Origin: Acidobacteriota bacterium
GTDB taxonomy: Bacteria > Acidobacteriota > Aminicenantia > Aminicenantales > Saccharicenantaceae
NCBI GenBank assembly: GCA_029569255.1
Contig: JAKQUO010000019.1
Location: 273,175 to 337,174 of the forward strand
Reading direction: 5' to 3'
Length of the DNA: 64,000 nucleotides
The notes beneath the pieces are model-generated. The model did no database searches. It was given only the letters and a program-made list of their open reading frames with translations, and was not told the DNA's origin. Below, in pieces: positions 1 to 8,925 of the stretch. Within the stretch, counting starts at the first letter, position 1. Each line of letters begins with the position of its first letter. The translations under genes were made by a program, and so were the position numbers.

Positions 1-1
1 C

Positions 2-148
2 GAGGAACGGGGCTTCGATCTCAAGGCGGTCAACCCGAACCGCAAGGTCGTGGTCGACGAACGGACCCCCGACCAGATCCTCGACGAGATCGAGGCCAGA
101 GGCCGGGAGATCGCCGAGGCGCTGGCCATCCTCAGGCGCAAGCCCTAG
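2..148 (+). CDS. C-terminal end of a protein, possibly type I restriction DNA methylase (HsdM)
   Basis: An open frame entering from the left edge ends at TAG 146-148; only 48 residues are visible. They read as a charged, helical tail beginning EERGFDLKAVNPNRK and followed by a segment rich in Asp, Glu and Arg (RTPDQILDEIEARG). The 'DLKAVNPN' plus 'RTP..ILD.IE' pattern resembles the C-terminus of HsdM-type N6-adenine methylases, but that is recall of a family pattern and no catalytic motif lies in the window. What is certain is that a plus-strand gene ends here, about 110 bp before the next one. Confidence 0.45.
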   Translation, partial: EERGFDLKAVNPNRKVVVDERTPDQILDEIEARGREIAEALAILRRKP

Positions 149-261
149 GAAAGCCGCCCCGTCCCGCTTCCCGGCGGCGGCTTGATTTGCCGGGCCGGAA
201 CACGTACTCTGGATGGGTCCCGCAAAGCCGGGACCGGTCCCCGCATCCAAGGAGGAGCTTG

Positions 262-3200
262 ATGCCCAAAACCCCGAAAGCCCTGTTCGGTCTTTGCCTG
301 ATCGGCCTGCTCGCCGCCGCGGCCATCGCCGCCGACGAGGGCCGGTTCTTCACCTACCCGACCATCGCCGGCGACAAGATCGTTTTCACCTACGAGTCCG
401 ATCTCTGGTCCGCCCCGGCCCAGGGCGGCACGGCCACGCGCCTGACGACCTTCCCGGGGACCGAGAACTTCGCCAAGTTCTCGCCCGACGGCCGGTGGCT
501 GGCCTTCACGGCCGCCTACGACGGCGGCCCGGCCGTCTATCTCATGCCGGCCGAGGGCGGCGCCCCGACCCGCCTGACCTACAACCCCGGCGGGGCCCAG
601 GTCGTGGCCTGGACGCCCGACGGCGCCGAGGTCGTCTTCCGCTCGATGTTCGAGAACGTCATCGGCCGCGACCCCAACCTCTACAGCGTCGGCGTCACGG
701 GCGGCGCGCCCGTCCGCCTGCCCCTCGACCGCGGCGTCCTCGTCAGCTTCGTTTCCGGCAAGGACAAGTTCCTCTATTGCCGCCGCGGCAACGAGGAGTA
801 CTACTGGAAGCGCTACAAGGGCGGCCAGTACCAGGACATCTGGCTCTACGACGGCCAGGCCAAGACCTACACCCCTGTCACCGACTACGTCGGGAAGAAC
901 AGCTATCCCATGTGGGCCGGCGGCCTCATGTACTTCGTCTCCGACCGCACGAACGGCGTCGCCAACCTCTACGCCCAGAAGCTCGGCGCGAAGGAAGCCG
1001 TCCAGGTCACGCGATACGACGACTTCGACGTCATGTTCCCGGCGACCGACGGCAAGTCCATCGTCTACGTCCAGGACGGCCGCCTCCACGTCCTCGACGT
1101 GGCGACCGGCCGCGACACCCGCCTTTCCGTCAAGGTCCCGTCCGACCGCTGGGCCCTGCGCGACCGGGTCATCAACCCGCGCGACTACATCCAGACGGCC
1201 GGCGTCGCCAACGGAGGCGAGGCCGTCGTCCTGGCCGCCCGCGGCGACGTCTTCCGCGTCCCCGCCGGCCCCGGCCCGGCCCTCAACCTGTCCCAGACCC
1301 CCGGCACGCGCGAGATGTACCCCGCCCTCTCGCCCGACGGCAAGACGGTGGCCTTCTTCAGCGACAAGAGCGGCGGCTACCAGCTCTACACCCAGCCGGC
1401 CGCGGGCGGCGACTGGACCCAGGTCACGACGGCCCTCGACCGGACCGTCTACAAGCTCCTGTGGTCGCCCGACGGCAAGAAGATCCTGTTCGGCGACAAG
1501 GATTATTCGCTCTTCTGGGTCGACCTGGCCTCCAAGAAGCTGGTCAAATTCGATTCCTCCAACCAAATGAAGAACGACGAGTTCACCTGGGAGATCGCCG
1601 ACTACGTCTGGGCCCCCGACTCCAAGTGGGTCGCCTACAGCTTCGTCCAGGCCAACCGCAACAGCCAGATCTTCCTCTTCAACATCGAGACCGGGAAGAA
1701 GACGGCCGTGACGACGGACTTCTACGACAACCTCTACCCGGCCTTCGACGCGAACGGCGACTACCTCTACTACGTCTCGAGCCGCAACTTCGACCTGCTC
1801 ATGGACTTCTACGAGGACAACCACGTCTACGCCGCGCCCCAGCAGGTCATGGCCGTCCAGCTCCGGGCCGGCGAGGCCCCGCCGTTCGCCGGCGAGCCGG
1901 GGGACAAGGCCGACCCGAAGGCCGCCCCGGCCCCCTTCCGCGTCGACACCGACGGCCTCGTCGAGCGGACCTTCCCCCTGCCCGTGCCGCCCGGCAATTA
2001 CTTCCACCTCAAGGCCGGCAAGGGCAAGGTCCTGTGGCTGTCCGTCGACGCCTTCACCGAGGACGAGTACGAGGACATCTCCAAGCCCCAGGGCGCGACC
2101 AAGTGGTCGCTCCACGTCTTCGACGCGGCCGCCCGCAAGGACGCCGTCCTCGAGGGCAAGGTCCGCGATTTCTCCCTCTCGCCCGACGGCGGGACCCTCC
2201 TCGTCCGCCGCGACGGCGACATCCTGACGACCGCCGTCGACAAGGCCTTCGCCGCCAAGTCGGCCGGCGACAAGCTCGATCTCTCCGGCCTCGTCTACCG
2301 GGTCGAGCTCCGGAAGGAGTGGCGCCAGATCTTCGACGACGCCTGGCGCTGGTACCGCGACTTCTTCTACGACCCCGGCTTCCACGGCCGCGACTGGCAG
2401 GCCATGGGCGAGAAGTACCGGGCCTACCTTCCGGACCTCTCGTCGCGGGCCGAGCTGAACTGGGTCCTGTCCCAGATGGTCGGCGAGCTGTGCGTCTCCC
2501 ACACCTACATCGGCGGCGGCGACATGGGCCCCGGCGCGGCGCCGTCCTCGCCCGTCTTCACCGGCCTCCTCGGGGCCGACCTCGTCCCCGACAAGTCCTC
2601 CGGCCTCTACCGGCTGGCCCGCATCTACGGCCCGACCGACGTCAACCGGAACCTCCGCGGGCCGCTCGTCCGGCCCGACATCGCCGTCAAGGAGGGCGAC
2701 TTCCTCCTGGCCGTCAACGGCACGCCGCTCAAGGCCGGCGAGGATTACTTCAAGCTCCTCCAGACGACGCCCGGCAAGAAGGTCGCCGTCACGGTCAACG
2801 CGGCGCCTTCAACGGCGGGGGCCCGGACCTACGAGGTCGAGCCCCTCCGCAGCGACCAGCAGCTCCGCTATTTCCGCTGGATCGACGGAAACATCAAGGC
2901 CGTCGACAAGGCCACCGGCGGCCGGGTGGGCTACATGCACATCAACGCCATGGGCGGCGGCGGCATCGGCGAGTTCGACAAGTACTGGCGGGCCTTCCGC
3001 TACAAGGAGGGCGTCATCATCGACGTCCGGCGCAACTCGGGCGGCTGGACGGAGTACTTCCTCATCGACAAGCTCGAGCGCCGGCTCGTGGCCTTCAACA
3101 ACCTCCGCAACATGGTCCCGTTCCGCTACCCCGGATCGGCCGGCAACGGCAACTACGTCGTCATCTCCAACGAGAACAACGGCTCGGACGGCGAGGCCTT

Positions 3201-3519
3201 CGTCGAGCACTTCAAGGCCCGCAAGCTGGGCACGGTCGTCGGCGTGCCGTCCTGGGGCGGCCTGGTCGGCATCCTCAACGCCCAGCCGACCATCGACAAC
3301 GGCACCGTCCAGCAGTCCAACAACGCTTTCTACGGCCGGGAGGGGACCTGGCTGGTCGAGAACCACGGCGCCGACCCGGACATCCTGGTCGACAACGACC
3401 CCGGATCGGCCGCGGCCGGCCGCGACCTCCAGCTCGAGAAGGCCATCGAGGCCGTCCTCGAGAAGGTCCGGGCCAACCCGCTCGAGTTCCCCCCCAGGCC
3501 GGCCTATCCCAAGAAATGA
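262..3519 (+). CDS. Tricorn-type protease (S41 family), secreted
   Basis: A 1085-residue protein similar in length and order to archaeal tricorn: signal peptide (about residues 1-22), a long beta-propeller region with WD-like 'SPDG' repeats (residues 25-640), a mixed domain, a PDZ-like segment near 810-880 and a C-terminal S41 protease core. The serine nucleophile is likely Ser975 in NNGSDGEAF, and the His partner His747 in CVSHTY; spacing matches Thermoplasma tricorn (Ser965, His746). It should degrade peptides, here probably in the periplasm because of the signal peptide. The start at 262 was chosen because AAGGAGG lies just upstream and the signal peptide begins there; an open extension to 187 lacks both. 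Stands 24 bp before rubrerythrin. Confidence 0.88.
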   Translation: MPKTPKALFGLCLIGLLAAAAIAADEGRFFTYPTIAGDKIVFTYESDLWSAPAQGGTATRLTTFPGTENFAKFSPDGRWLAFTAAYDGGPAVYLMPAEGGAPTRLTYNPGGAQVVAWTPDGAEVVFRSMFENVIGRDPNLYSVGVTGGAPVRLPLDRGVLVSFVSGKDKFLYCRRGNEEYYWKRYKGGQYQDIWLYDGQAKTYTPVTDYVGKNSYPMWAGGLMYFVSDRTNGVANLYAQKLGAKEAVQVTRYDDFDVMFPATDGKSIVYVQDGRLHVLDVATGRDTRLSVKVPSDRWALRDRVINPRDYIQTAGVANGGEAVVLAARGDVFRVPAGPGPALNLSQTPGTREMYPALSPDGKTVAFFSDKSGGYQLYTQPAAGGDWTQVTTALDRTVYKLLWSPDGKKILFGDKDYSLFWVDLASKKLVKFDSSNQMKNDEFTWEIADYVWAPDSKWVAYSFVQANRNSQIFLFNIETGKKTAVTTDFYDNLYPAFDANGDYLYYVSSRNFDLLMDFYEDNHVYAAPQQVMAVQLRAGEAPPFAGEPGDKADPKAAPAPFRVDTDGLVERTFPLPVPPGNYFHLKAGKGKVLWLSVDAFTEDEYEDISKPQGATKWSLHVFDAAARKDAVLEGKVRDFSLSPDGGTLLVRRDGDILTTAVDKAFAAKSAGDKLDLSGLVYRVELRKEWRQIFDDAWRWYRDFFYDPGFHGRDWQAMGEKYRAYLPDLSSRAELNWVLSQMVGELCVSHTYIGGGDMGPGAAPSSPVFTGLLGADLVPDKSSGLYRLARIYGPTDVNRNLRGPLVRPDIAVKEGDFLLAVNGTPLKAGEDYFKLLQTTPGKKVAVTVNAAPSTAGARTYEVEPLRSDQQLRYFRWIDGNIKAVDKATGGRVGYMHINAMGGGGIGEFDKYWRAFRYKEGVIIDVRRNSGGWTEYFLIDKLERRLVAFNNLRNMVPFRYPGSAGNGNYVVISNENNGSDGEAFVEHFKARKLGTVVGVPSWGGLVGILNAQPTIDNGTVQQSNNAFYGREGTWLVENHGADPDILVDNDPGSAAAGRDLQLEKAIEAVLEKVRANPLEFPPRPAYPKK

Positions 3520-3543
3520 GCGAGGAACGAGGAGGGACACGCG

Positions 3544-4122
3544 ATGAGCGAGACGATCAAGGGCACCGAGACCGAGAGGAACCTGCTCAAGGCCTTCGCC
3601 GGGGAATCGCAGGCCCGCAACCGCTACACCTACTTCGCCGGCGCGGCCCGCAAGGCGGGCTTCGAGCAGATCGCCGCGGTCTTCCTGGAGACCGCCGAGA
3701 ACGAGAAGGAGCACGCCAAGGTCTTCTTCAAGCGCCTCGAGGGGGGCGACGTCGAGATCACGGCCGCCTACCCGGCCGGCGTGATCGGCGACACGCGGGC
3801 CAACCTCGAGGCCGCGGCCGACGGGGAGAGGATGGAGTGGAGCGACATCTACGCCAACTTCGAGAAGACGGCCCGGGCCGAGGGCTTCCCGGAGATCGCG
3901 GCCTCCTTCAAGGAGATCGCCGAGGTCGAGGAGTTCCACGAGAAGCGCTACCGGAAGCTCGCCGCCAACCTGGCGGCCGGCCAGGTCTTCAAGCGTCCGG
4001 CCGCCGTCAAGTGGCACTGCCGCAACTGCGGCTATGTCCACGAGGGCCCCGAGGCCCCGGCCGTCTGCCCGGCCTGTAAGCATCCCCGGGCCTATTACGA
4101 GCTCCTGGCCGAGAACTACTGA
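3544..4122 (+). CDS. rbr: Rubrerythrin
   Basis: A 192-residue rubrerythrin, a non-haem di-iron peroxidase that protects anaerobes by reducing hydrogen peroxide in the cytoplasm. The N-terminal four-helix ferritin-like domain carries the family's Glu/His ligands (GESQARNRY near the start, ETAENEKEH around residue 55, [13 protein letters not shown] around 125). The C-terminus is a rubredoxin-type Fe(SCys)4 site with CRNCGY and CPACKH pairs. Length is typical. SD sequence GAGGAG precedes ATG 3544. Its presence supports an anaerobic or microaerophilic life style. It is convergent with carB, 55 bp away. Confidence 0.96.
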   Translation: MSETIKGTETERNLLKAFAGESQARNRYTYFAGAARKAGFEQIAAVFLETAENEKEHAKVFFKRLEGGDVEITAAYPAGVIGDTRANLEAAADGERMEWSDIYANFEKTARAEGFPEIAASFKEIAEVEEFHEKRYRKLAANLAAGQVFKRPAAVKWHCRNCGYVHEGPEAPAVCPACKHPRAYYELLAENY

Positions 4123-4177
4123 GACCCGAGGCCGCGGCCGAGCCGGATTCGCCTCGAGACGGGCATGGACGGCCGGC

Positions 4178-7100
4178 CTATTCGTACTCGGCCCAGTGCT
4201 TGACCTGGAGGTCCGAAGGCCTCTTCGCGGCCAGGGCCTGGACGAAGAGGTCGGCGGCCTGGAGATTGGTCAGGATGGGGACCGAGAAGTCGACCGCCAG
4301 CCGCCGGAGCTTGTAGGCCGAGTTGTACTCGATCCTCTTGGCCGGGTTCGGGATGGAGATGACCAGGTCGATCTTCCGGCCGGCGATGTGATCCCTGATG
4401 TTCGGCCGCCGCCTCTCGTGGACCTTGAACAGGCGCGTGTTGGGGACGCCGTTCTCCTTGAGGAAGGCCGAGGTCTTGTCGGTGGCGAAGATGCGGTAGC
4501 CGAGCCCGGCCAGGGCCCGCGCCGAACCGAGGAACCGGCCCTTGGCGTCCTCGCCGCCGACCGTGAGGAGGACGGTCTTCTTCGGCAGGGTGAAGCCGGT
4601 GGCCAGGATGGCCTTGAGGTAGGCCTCGTGGACGTCCTCGCCCAGGCAGGCCACCTCTCCGGTCGAGGCCATCTCGACGCCCGACACCGGGTCGGCCCCC
4701 TTGAGCCGGGAGAACGAGAACTGCGGCGCCTTGACCCCGACGTAATTCAAGTCCAGGGTCGTCTTCCGGTTCGGTCCGCCCCGGCCCATGATCGCGGCCA
4801 CGGCCAGCTCGACGAAGTTCGCCCGGGCGACCTTGCTGACGAACGGGAAGGACCGCGAGGCCCGCAGGTTGCACTCGATGACCTTGATGGCGTTGTCCTT
4901 GGCGATGAACTGGATGTTGAACGGCCCGGTGATCTCCAGGGCCCGGGCGATCTCCCGGCCGATCCCGCGGACGCGGCGGATGGTCTCGATGTAGAGCTTC
5001 TGCGGCGGCAGGACCATGGTGGCGTCGCCGGAGTGGACGCCGGCGTTCTCGACGTGCTCGACGATGGCCGAGGCGACGACCTCGCCGCGGTCGGCCACGG
5101 CGTCGAGCTCGATCTCTTTCGCGTTCATGATGAACTTGGAGATGACGACCGGGTACTCGGGCGAGACCCGCGAGGCCCTCTCGAGGTAGCGGTCGAGGTG
5201 CCCCTGGCCGAAGACGACGCTCATGGCCGCCCCGCTCAGGACGTAGGACGGCCGGATGAGGACCGGGTAGCCGATCGTCCGGGCGAAGCGCTTGGCCTCG
5301 GCGACGCTCCGCAGCTCGCGCCACTCGGGCTGGTCGACGCCGATCTCGTCGAGGAGCTTCCCGAACTTGTAGCGGTCCTCGGCCCGGTCGATCGAGGCCG
5401 GCGGCGTGCCCAGGACGCGCACCCCCGCGTTGTGACAGCGCAGGGCGATGTTGTTCGGGATCTGGCCGCCCATCGAGAGGAGCACGCCGAGCGGCCTCTC
5501 CTTCTCGTAGATGTCGAGGACGCGCTCGAAGCTGAGCTCGTCGAAGTAGAGGCGGTCGCAGATGTCGTAGTCGGTCGAGACCGTTTCCGGGTTGTAGTTG
5601 ACCATGATCGTCCCGTAGCCCATCTTCTTCAGGGCCAGGGCGGCGTTGACGCAGCACCAGTCGAACTCGACCGACGAGCCGATGCTGTAGGAGCCCGAGC
5701 CGAGGACCATGACCTTGCCCGGGCCGCCGTCGCCGTTGCGGAAGGGGACGTCGTCCTCGCGGCCGTGGTAGGTCGCGTAGAGGTAGTTCGTCCGGGCCGG
5801 GTACTCGGCGGCCAGGGTGTCGATCTGCTTCACGGCCGGGACGAGCCGGGCCTCCTTCCGCCGGGCGCGGACCCGGAGCTCTGTCGAGCAGGTGAGCAGG
5901 GCGATCTGCTTGTCGGAGAAGCCCTTCTCCTTGGCCTCCCGGAGAAGGCCGGGCGGGACGGGGCGCGGGCGGCACGCCCGGAGGCGGGCCTCGCAGTCGA
6001 CGACCGACTTGATCTTGTGCAGGAACCAGCGGTCGATCCTGGTCAGCCGGTGGATGCGGTCCACGGAAAAGCCCTTCTTGAGGGCCTCGGCGATGCCGAA
6101 CAGCCGCTCGTCGGTCGGCTGGCGGAGCTCCTTCTCCAGGCTGCGGAAGGAGTAGTTCTCGTTGGCGACAAGGCCGTAGACGCCGACCTGGAGCATCCGG
6201 GCCGCCTTCTGGACGGCCTCCTCGAAGGACCGCCCGACGGCCATGACCTCGCCGACCGACTTCATCTCCGAGCCGATCTTCTTCGACACCCGGCCGAATT
6301 TCTTCAGGTCCCAGCGCGGGATCTTGACCACGAGGTAGTCGAGGGCCGGCTCGAAGCAGGCCGAGGTGACCTTGGTGATCGAGTTGGAAAGTTCGGGGAG
6401 GATGCGCCCGAGGGCGAGCTTGGCCGCGACGAAGGCCAGCGGGTACCCCGTGGCCTTGCTGGCCAGGGCCGAGCTCCGCGACAGCCGGGCGTTGACCTCG
6501 ATGACGCGGTAGTCGCCGTCGCGCGGGTTCAGGGCGTACTGGATGTTGCACTCGCCGACGACGCCGAGGTGGCCGACGGCCCGGATGGCGACGGCCCGCA
6601 GGCGGTTGGACTCCTCGTCCGTCAGCGTCTGGGACGGGGCGACGACGATGCTCTCCCCGGTGTGGATGCCCATCGGGTCGAAGTTCTCCATGTTGCAGAC
6701 GGCGACGCAGTTGCCGGCCCGGTCGCGGACGACCTCGTACTCGATCTCCTTCCAGCCTTCGAGGCACTCCTCGACCAGGACCTGCGGCGCGGCGGTGAAG
6801 GCCCGCCTCAGCGCGTCCCGGAGCTCGCGCGGCGAGCCGGCGATGCCGCTGCCCTTGCCGCCGAGGGCGTAGGCCGCCCGGGCCATGACCGGGTAGCCGA
6901 TCGAGGCCGCGGCCCGCAGCCCGGCCTCGACCGTCCGGACGGCGATGCCCCGCGGCGTCTTGAGCCCGATCTCGGCCAGGGCCCGGTTGAAGAGCCTGCG
7001 GTCCTCGGTCTTCTCGATGGCCTCGACCGGCGTCCCCAGGACCGGGAGGCGGTATCTCGCCAGGACGCCGTTCTTCCACAGGGCCACGCCGCAGTTGAGG

Positions 7101-7375
7101 GCGGTCTGACCGCCGAACGAGAGCAGGAGCGCCTGGGGCCTTTCCCGGGCGATGACCTTCTCGACGAAGGCCGGCGTCACGGGCAGGAAATAGACCCGGT
7201 CGGCCATGCCTTCGGAGGTCTGGATGGTGGCGATGTTGGGGTTGATGAGGACGACCTCCAGCCCCTCCTCCTTGAGGGCCTTGATGGCTTGGCTCCCGGA
7301 ATAGTCGAACTCGCCGGCCTCGCCGATCTTCAGGGCGCCGCTGCCGAGCAGGAGGGCCTTGCGGGGCCTGGTCAT
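4178..7375 (-). CDS. carB: Carbamoyl-phosphate synthase large subunit
   Basis: A 1065-residue CarB, the synthetase subunit that makes carbamoyl phosphate from bicarbonate, ammonia and two ATP for pyrimidine and arginine synthesis. The duplicated ATP-grasp layout is visible: first half with GEAGEFDYSGSQA and EVNARLSRSSALASKATGYPLA, second half with IGSSVEFDWCCVNAA and ECNLRASRSFPFVSKV, then an MGS-like allosteric domain (about residues 930-1065). Length agrees with E. coli CarB (1073). Start ATG 7375 overlaps the carA stop as ATGA, so the two are translationally coupled. I saw no lost catalytic residue in CarB, in contrast to CarA. Confidence 0.97.
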   Translation of the reverse strand: MTRPRKALLLGSGALKIGEAGEFDYSGSQAIKALKEEGLEVVLINPNIATIQTSEGMADRVYFLPVTPAFVEKVIARERPQALLLSFGGQTALNCGVALWKNGVLARYRLPVLGTPVEAIEKTEDRRLFNRALAEIGLKTPRGIAVRTVEAGLRAAASIGYPVMARAAYALGGKGSGIAGSPRELRDALRRAFTAAPQVLVEECLEGWKEIEYEVVRDRAGNCVAVCNMENFDPMGIHTGESIVVAPSQTLTDEESNRLRAVAIRAVGHLGVVGECNIQYALNPRDGDYRVIEVNARLSRSSALASKATGYPLAFVAAKLALGRILPELSNSITKVTSACFEPALDYLVVKIPRWDLKKFGRVSKKIGSEMKSVGEVMAVGRSFEEAVQKAARMLQVGVYGLVANENYSFRSLEKELRQPTDERLFGIAEALKKGFSVDRIHRLTRIDRWFLHKIKSVVDCEARLRACRPRPVPPGLLREAKEKGFSDKQIALLTCSTELRVRARRKEARLVPAVKQIDTLAAEYPARTNYLYATYHGREDDVPFRNGDGGPGKVMVLGSGSYSIGSSVEFDWCCVNAALALKKMGYGTIMVNYNPETVSTDYDICDRLYFDELSFERVLDIYEKERPLGVLLSMGGQIPNNIALRCHNAGVRVLGTPPASIDRAEDRYKFGKLLDEIGVDQPEWRELRSVAEAKRFARTIGYPVLIRPSYVLSGAAMSVVFGQGHLDRYLERASRVSPEYPVVISKFIMNAKEIELDAVADRGEVVASAIVEHVENAGVHSGDATMVLPPQKLYIETIRRVRGIGREIARALEITGPFNIQFIAKDNAIKVIECNLRASRSFPFVSKVARANFVELAVAAIMGRGGPNRKTTLDLNYVGVKAPQFSFSRLKGADPVSGVEMASTGEVACLGEDVHEAYLKAILATGFTLPKKTVLLTVGGEDAKGRFLGSARALAGLGYRIFATDKTSAFLKENGVPNTRLFKVHERRRPNIRDHIAGRKIDLVISIPNPAKRIEYNSAYKLRRLAVDFSVPILTNLQAADLFVQALAAKRPSDLQVKHWAEYE

Positions 7376-8451
7376 CGGGCCGCCTCGAGGAAAAGGTCGA
7401 AGAGGAACTCGGTGTCCGCGGGACCGGGACAGGCCTCGGGCTGGAACTGGACGCCGAAGACCGGCCGGCGCTTGTGGCGGAGGCCTTCGTTCGTGCCGTC
7501 GTTGGCGTTGCGGAACCAGCCGGCCCAGCCGGCCGGGAGGCTGGCCGCGTCGACGGCGAAGCCATGGTTCTGGGCGGTGATGCGGCAGCGCTTCGTGCCC
7601 TCCTCGAGGCAGGGCTGGCTCAGGCCGCGGTGGCCGGACTTGAGCTTGTAGGTCCGGCCTCCCGCGGCCAGGGCCAGGACCTGGTGGCCGAGGCCGATGC
7701 CGAAGAGGGGCAGGCCCTCGCCGAGGAGGCGGCGGACCGCGGCGATCGGGGCCGCGGCCCGCTCGGGGTCGCCCGGCCCGTTGGAGACGACGACGCCGCG
7801 CGGCGAGAAGGCGAGGACGCGGTCGGCGCCGGTGCCGGCCGGGACGCGGACGACGGCGACGCCTCGCCGGGTGAGCGAGCGGACGATGCCCATCTTGACG
7901 CCGCAGTCGATGAGGACGATCGTCCGACGGGCCTCGGGGTTGTAGATGCGGATCTCCGGCGTCGTGACCTCGGCCACGAGGTCGCGGCCGTTGGGGTCCG
8001 GGACCGCCCGGGCCTCGCGCCGGAGCCTGGCCGCGCCGAGCGGGCCGTCGGAGACGGCCAGCAGACCGGTCACGGCGCCCCGGGCCCGGAGCCTCTTCGT
8101 CAGGGCCCGGGTGTCGACGCCGGCGATCCCGGGAACGCCGTTCTCCTCGAGCCAGGCGCCGAGGGATTTCCGCGACGTCGCGTGGGAGGGATGGCCGCAG
8201 ACCTCCGAGACGACGTAGCCGGCGACGCGGGGCCGCTCGGACTCGAGAGAGCCGGGGTCGACGCCGCAGTTGCCGACGAGAGGGTAAGTCTGGCAGAGGA
8301 TCTGGCCGTGGTAGGACGGGTCGGTGAGGCTCTCCGGGAACCCCGCGGTCCCCGTATTGAAGACGACTTCCCCCCCGGCCCTGGCGGCCGCGCCGAACCC
8401 TAGGCCTTCGAGGACGGTCCCGTCCGCGAGGGCCAGTATCGCTCTTTTGAT
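7372..8451 (-). CDS. carA: Carbamoyl-phosphate synthase small subunit, glutaminase residues lost, unusual start
   Basis: A 359-residue CarA, counted from the best placed start. The small-subunit N-domain (VGNCGVDPGSLES, GVDTRALTKRLR) and class I glutamine amidotransferase fold (SNGPGDPE, QNHGFAVD) are intact in length. However the nucleophile motif GICLGHQ reads GIGLGHQ (Gly253, codon 7693-7695), and the catalytic HPEA reads QPEA (Gln337, codon 7441-7443); Glu339 remains. The substrate loop usually GHxGxNHP reads GHRGLSQP. It should not hydrolyse glutamine, so the enzyme may use free ammonia. No ATG, GTG or TTG lies behind the SD GGAGG (8460-8464); the codon at the right distance is ATC 8451, next to the CAT that aligns with E. 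coli's start Met. GTG 8490 lies inside the promoter. Confidence 0.9.
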   Translation of the reverse strand: MKRAILALADGTVLEGLGFGAAARAGGEVVFNTGTAGFPESLTDPSYHGQILCQTYPLVGNCGVDPGSLESERPRVAGYVVSEVCGHPSHATSRKSLGAWLEENGVPGIAGVDTRALTKRLRARGAVTGLLAVSDGPLGAARLRREARAVPDPNGRDLVAEVTTPEIRIYNPEARRTIVLIDCGVKMGIVRSLTRRGVAVVRVPAGTGADRVLAFSPRGVVVSNGPGDPERAAAPIAAVRRLLGEGLPLFGIGLGHQVLALAAGGRTYKLKSGHRGLSQPCLEEGTKRCRITAQNHGFAVDAASLPAGWAGWFRNANDGTNEGLRHKRRPVFGVQFQPEACPGPADTEFLFDLFLEAAR

Positions 8452-8459
8452 ATGTCCAT

Positions 8460-8509
8460 CCTCCGTCCGGATTTCGGAGCAGTATAGCACAGGCGCCGCC
8501 GGGCCACAA
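8460..8509 (-). promoter_or_regulatory. carAB promoter and SD
   Basis: Reading the minus strand: -35 TTGTGG (8504-8509), 17-bp spacer, -10 TATACT (8481-8486), predicted transcription start near 8474, then SD GGAGG (8460-8464). The in-frame GTG at 8490 overlaps the -10 box and would not be in this transcript. Confidence 0.65.
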
Positions 8510-8830
8510 ATCGAGGCGGGAGGTCCCCGTCTTACCGATAAGGCGGGGGCTTCACGGGATGAGCCCTTCCGGTCCGAGGTTTCAGTTGACCAACTCAGCC
8601 GCGACTTCCCTGGCCGTGATCCCCCTGGGGCGATGAGGTCCCAGGCTCGGCTTCCTGGATGAGAACGGTCTGTCGCTGAGCCGCGAGTTCCGGGAAGGGA
8701 GCGTGAGCGCCCAGAATGGGAGGCCTTGGCGTTCCTTGGCATTGTCCGGAGAATCCGAGCCGGCCACTTGGATCCCGACCCCCCTTGGAACATCGAGGGA
8801 GCTCAAAGACTTCTGGGTCAAAGATTTTTC
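8510..8830. other. Intergenic stretch without a recognised gene
   Basis: About 320 bp between the divergent carA and TonB-receptor promoters. Short open frames exist on both strands, but none has an SD sequence plus a recognisable product. I see no clear hairpin array, riboswitch-like core or mobile-element end. Confidence 0.5.
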
Positions 8831-8887
8831 TTGACAGGCATTTTATTATCGACTAGCATTTTCTCTTATGAGCATAAACGATTGTGC
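8831..8887 (+). promoter_or_regulatory. Promoter and LacI-type operator of the TonB receptor/GH172 operon
   Basis: Consensus -35 TTGACA (8831-8836), 17-bp spacer, -10 TAGCAT (8854-8859). Just downstream lies GCATAAACGATTGTGC (8872-8887), an imperfect palindrome centred on CG with the AAnCGnTT core typical of LacI-family operators. The position, about +7 to +22, suits blocking of transcription. The 9-mer AAACGATTG recurs at 18785-18793 (inverted) and 19887-19895. Confidence 0.65.
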
Positions 8888-8925
8888 CATCCTCAGCAGA
8901 ATCAACCCATTTCAAAGGAGGACAC

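Noticed and set aside
145-2502. 785-codon open frame on the minus strand across the tricorn gene
   Set aside because: Product is Val/Gly/Asp/Glu-rich without domains, typical of the antisense frame of GC-rich genes; the plus-strand protein has clear motifs. The same holds for other long antisense frames, e.g. those against eno, pst, topA and the hox genes.
8453-8490. GTG 8490 as the carA start
   Set aside because: It lies in the -10 box of the only good promoter and upstream of the predicted transcript start, and adds 13 residues with no similarity to CarA.
8582-8821. Possible minus-strand gene upstream of the TonB receptor
   Set aside because: 79 codons from a TTG with no SD, no recognisable domain and atypical composition.
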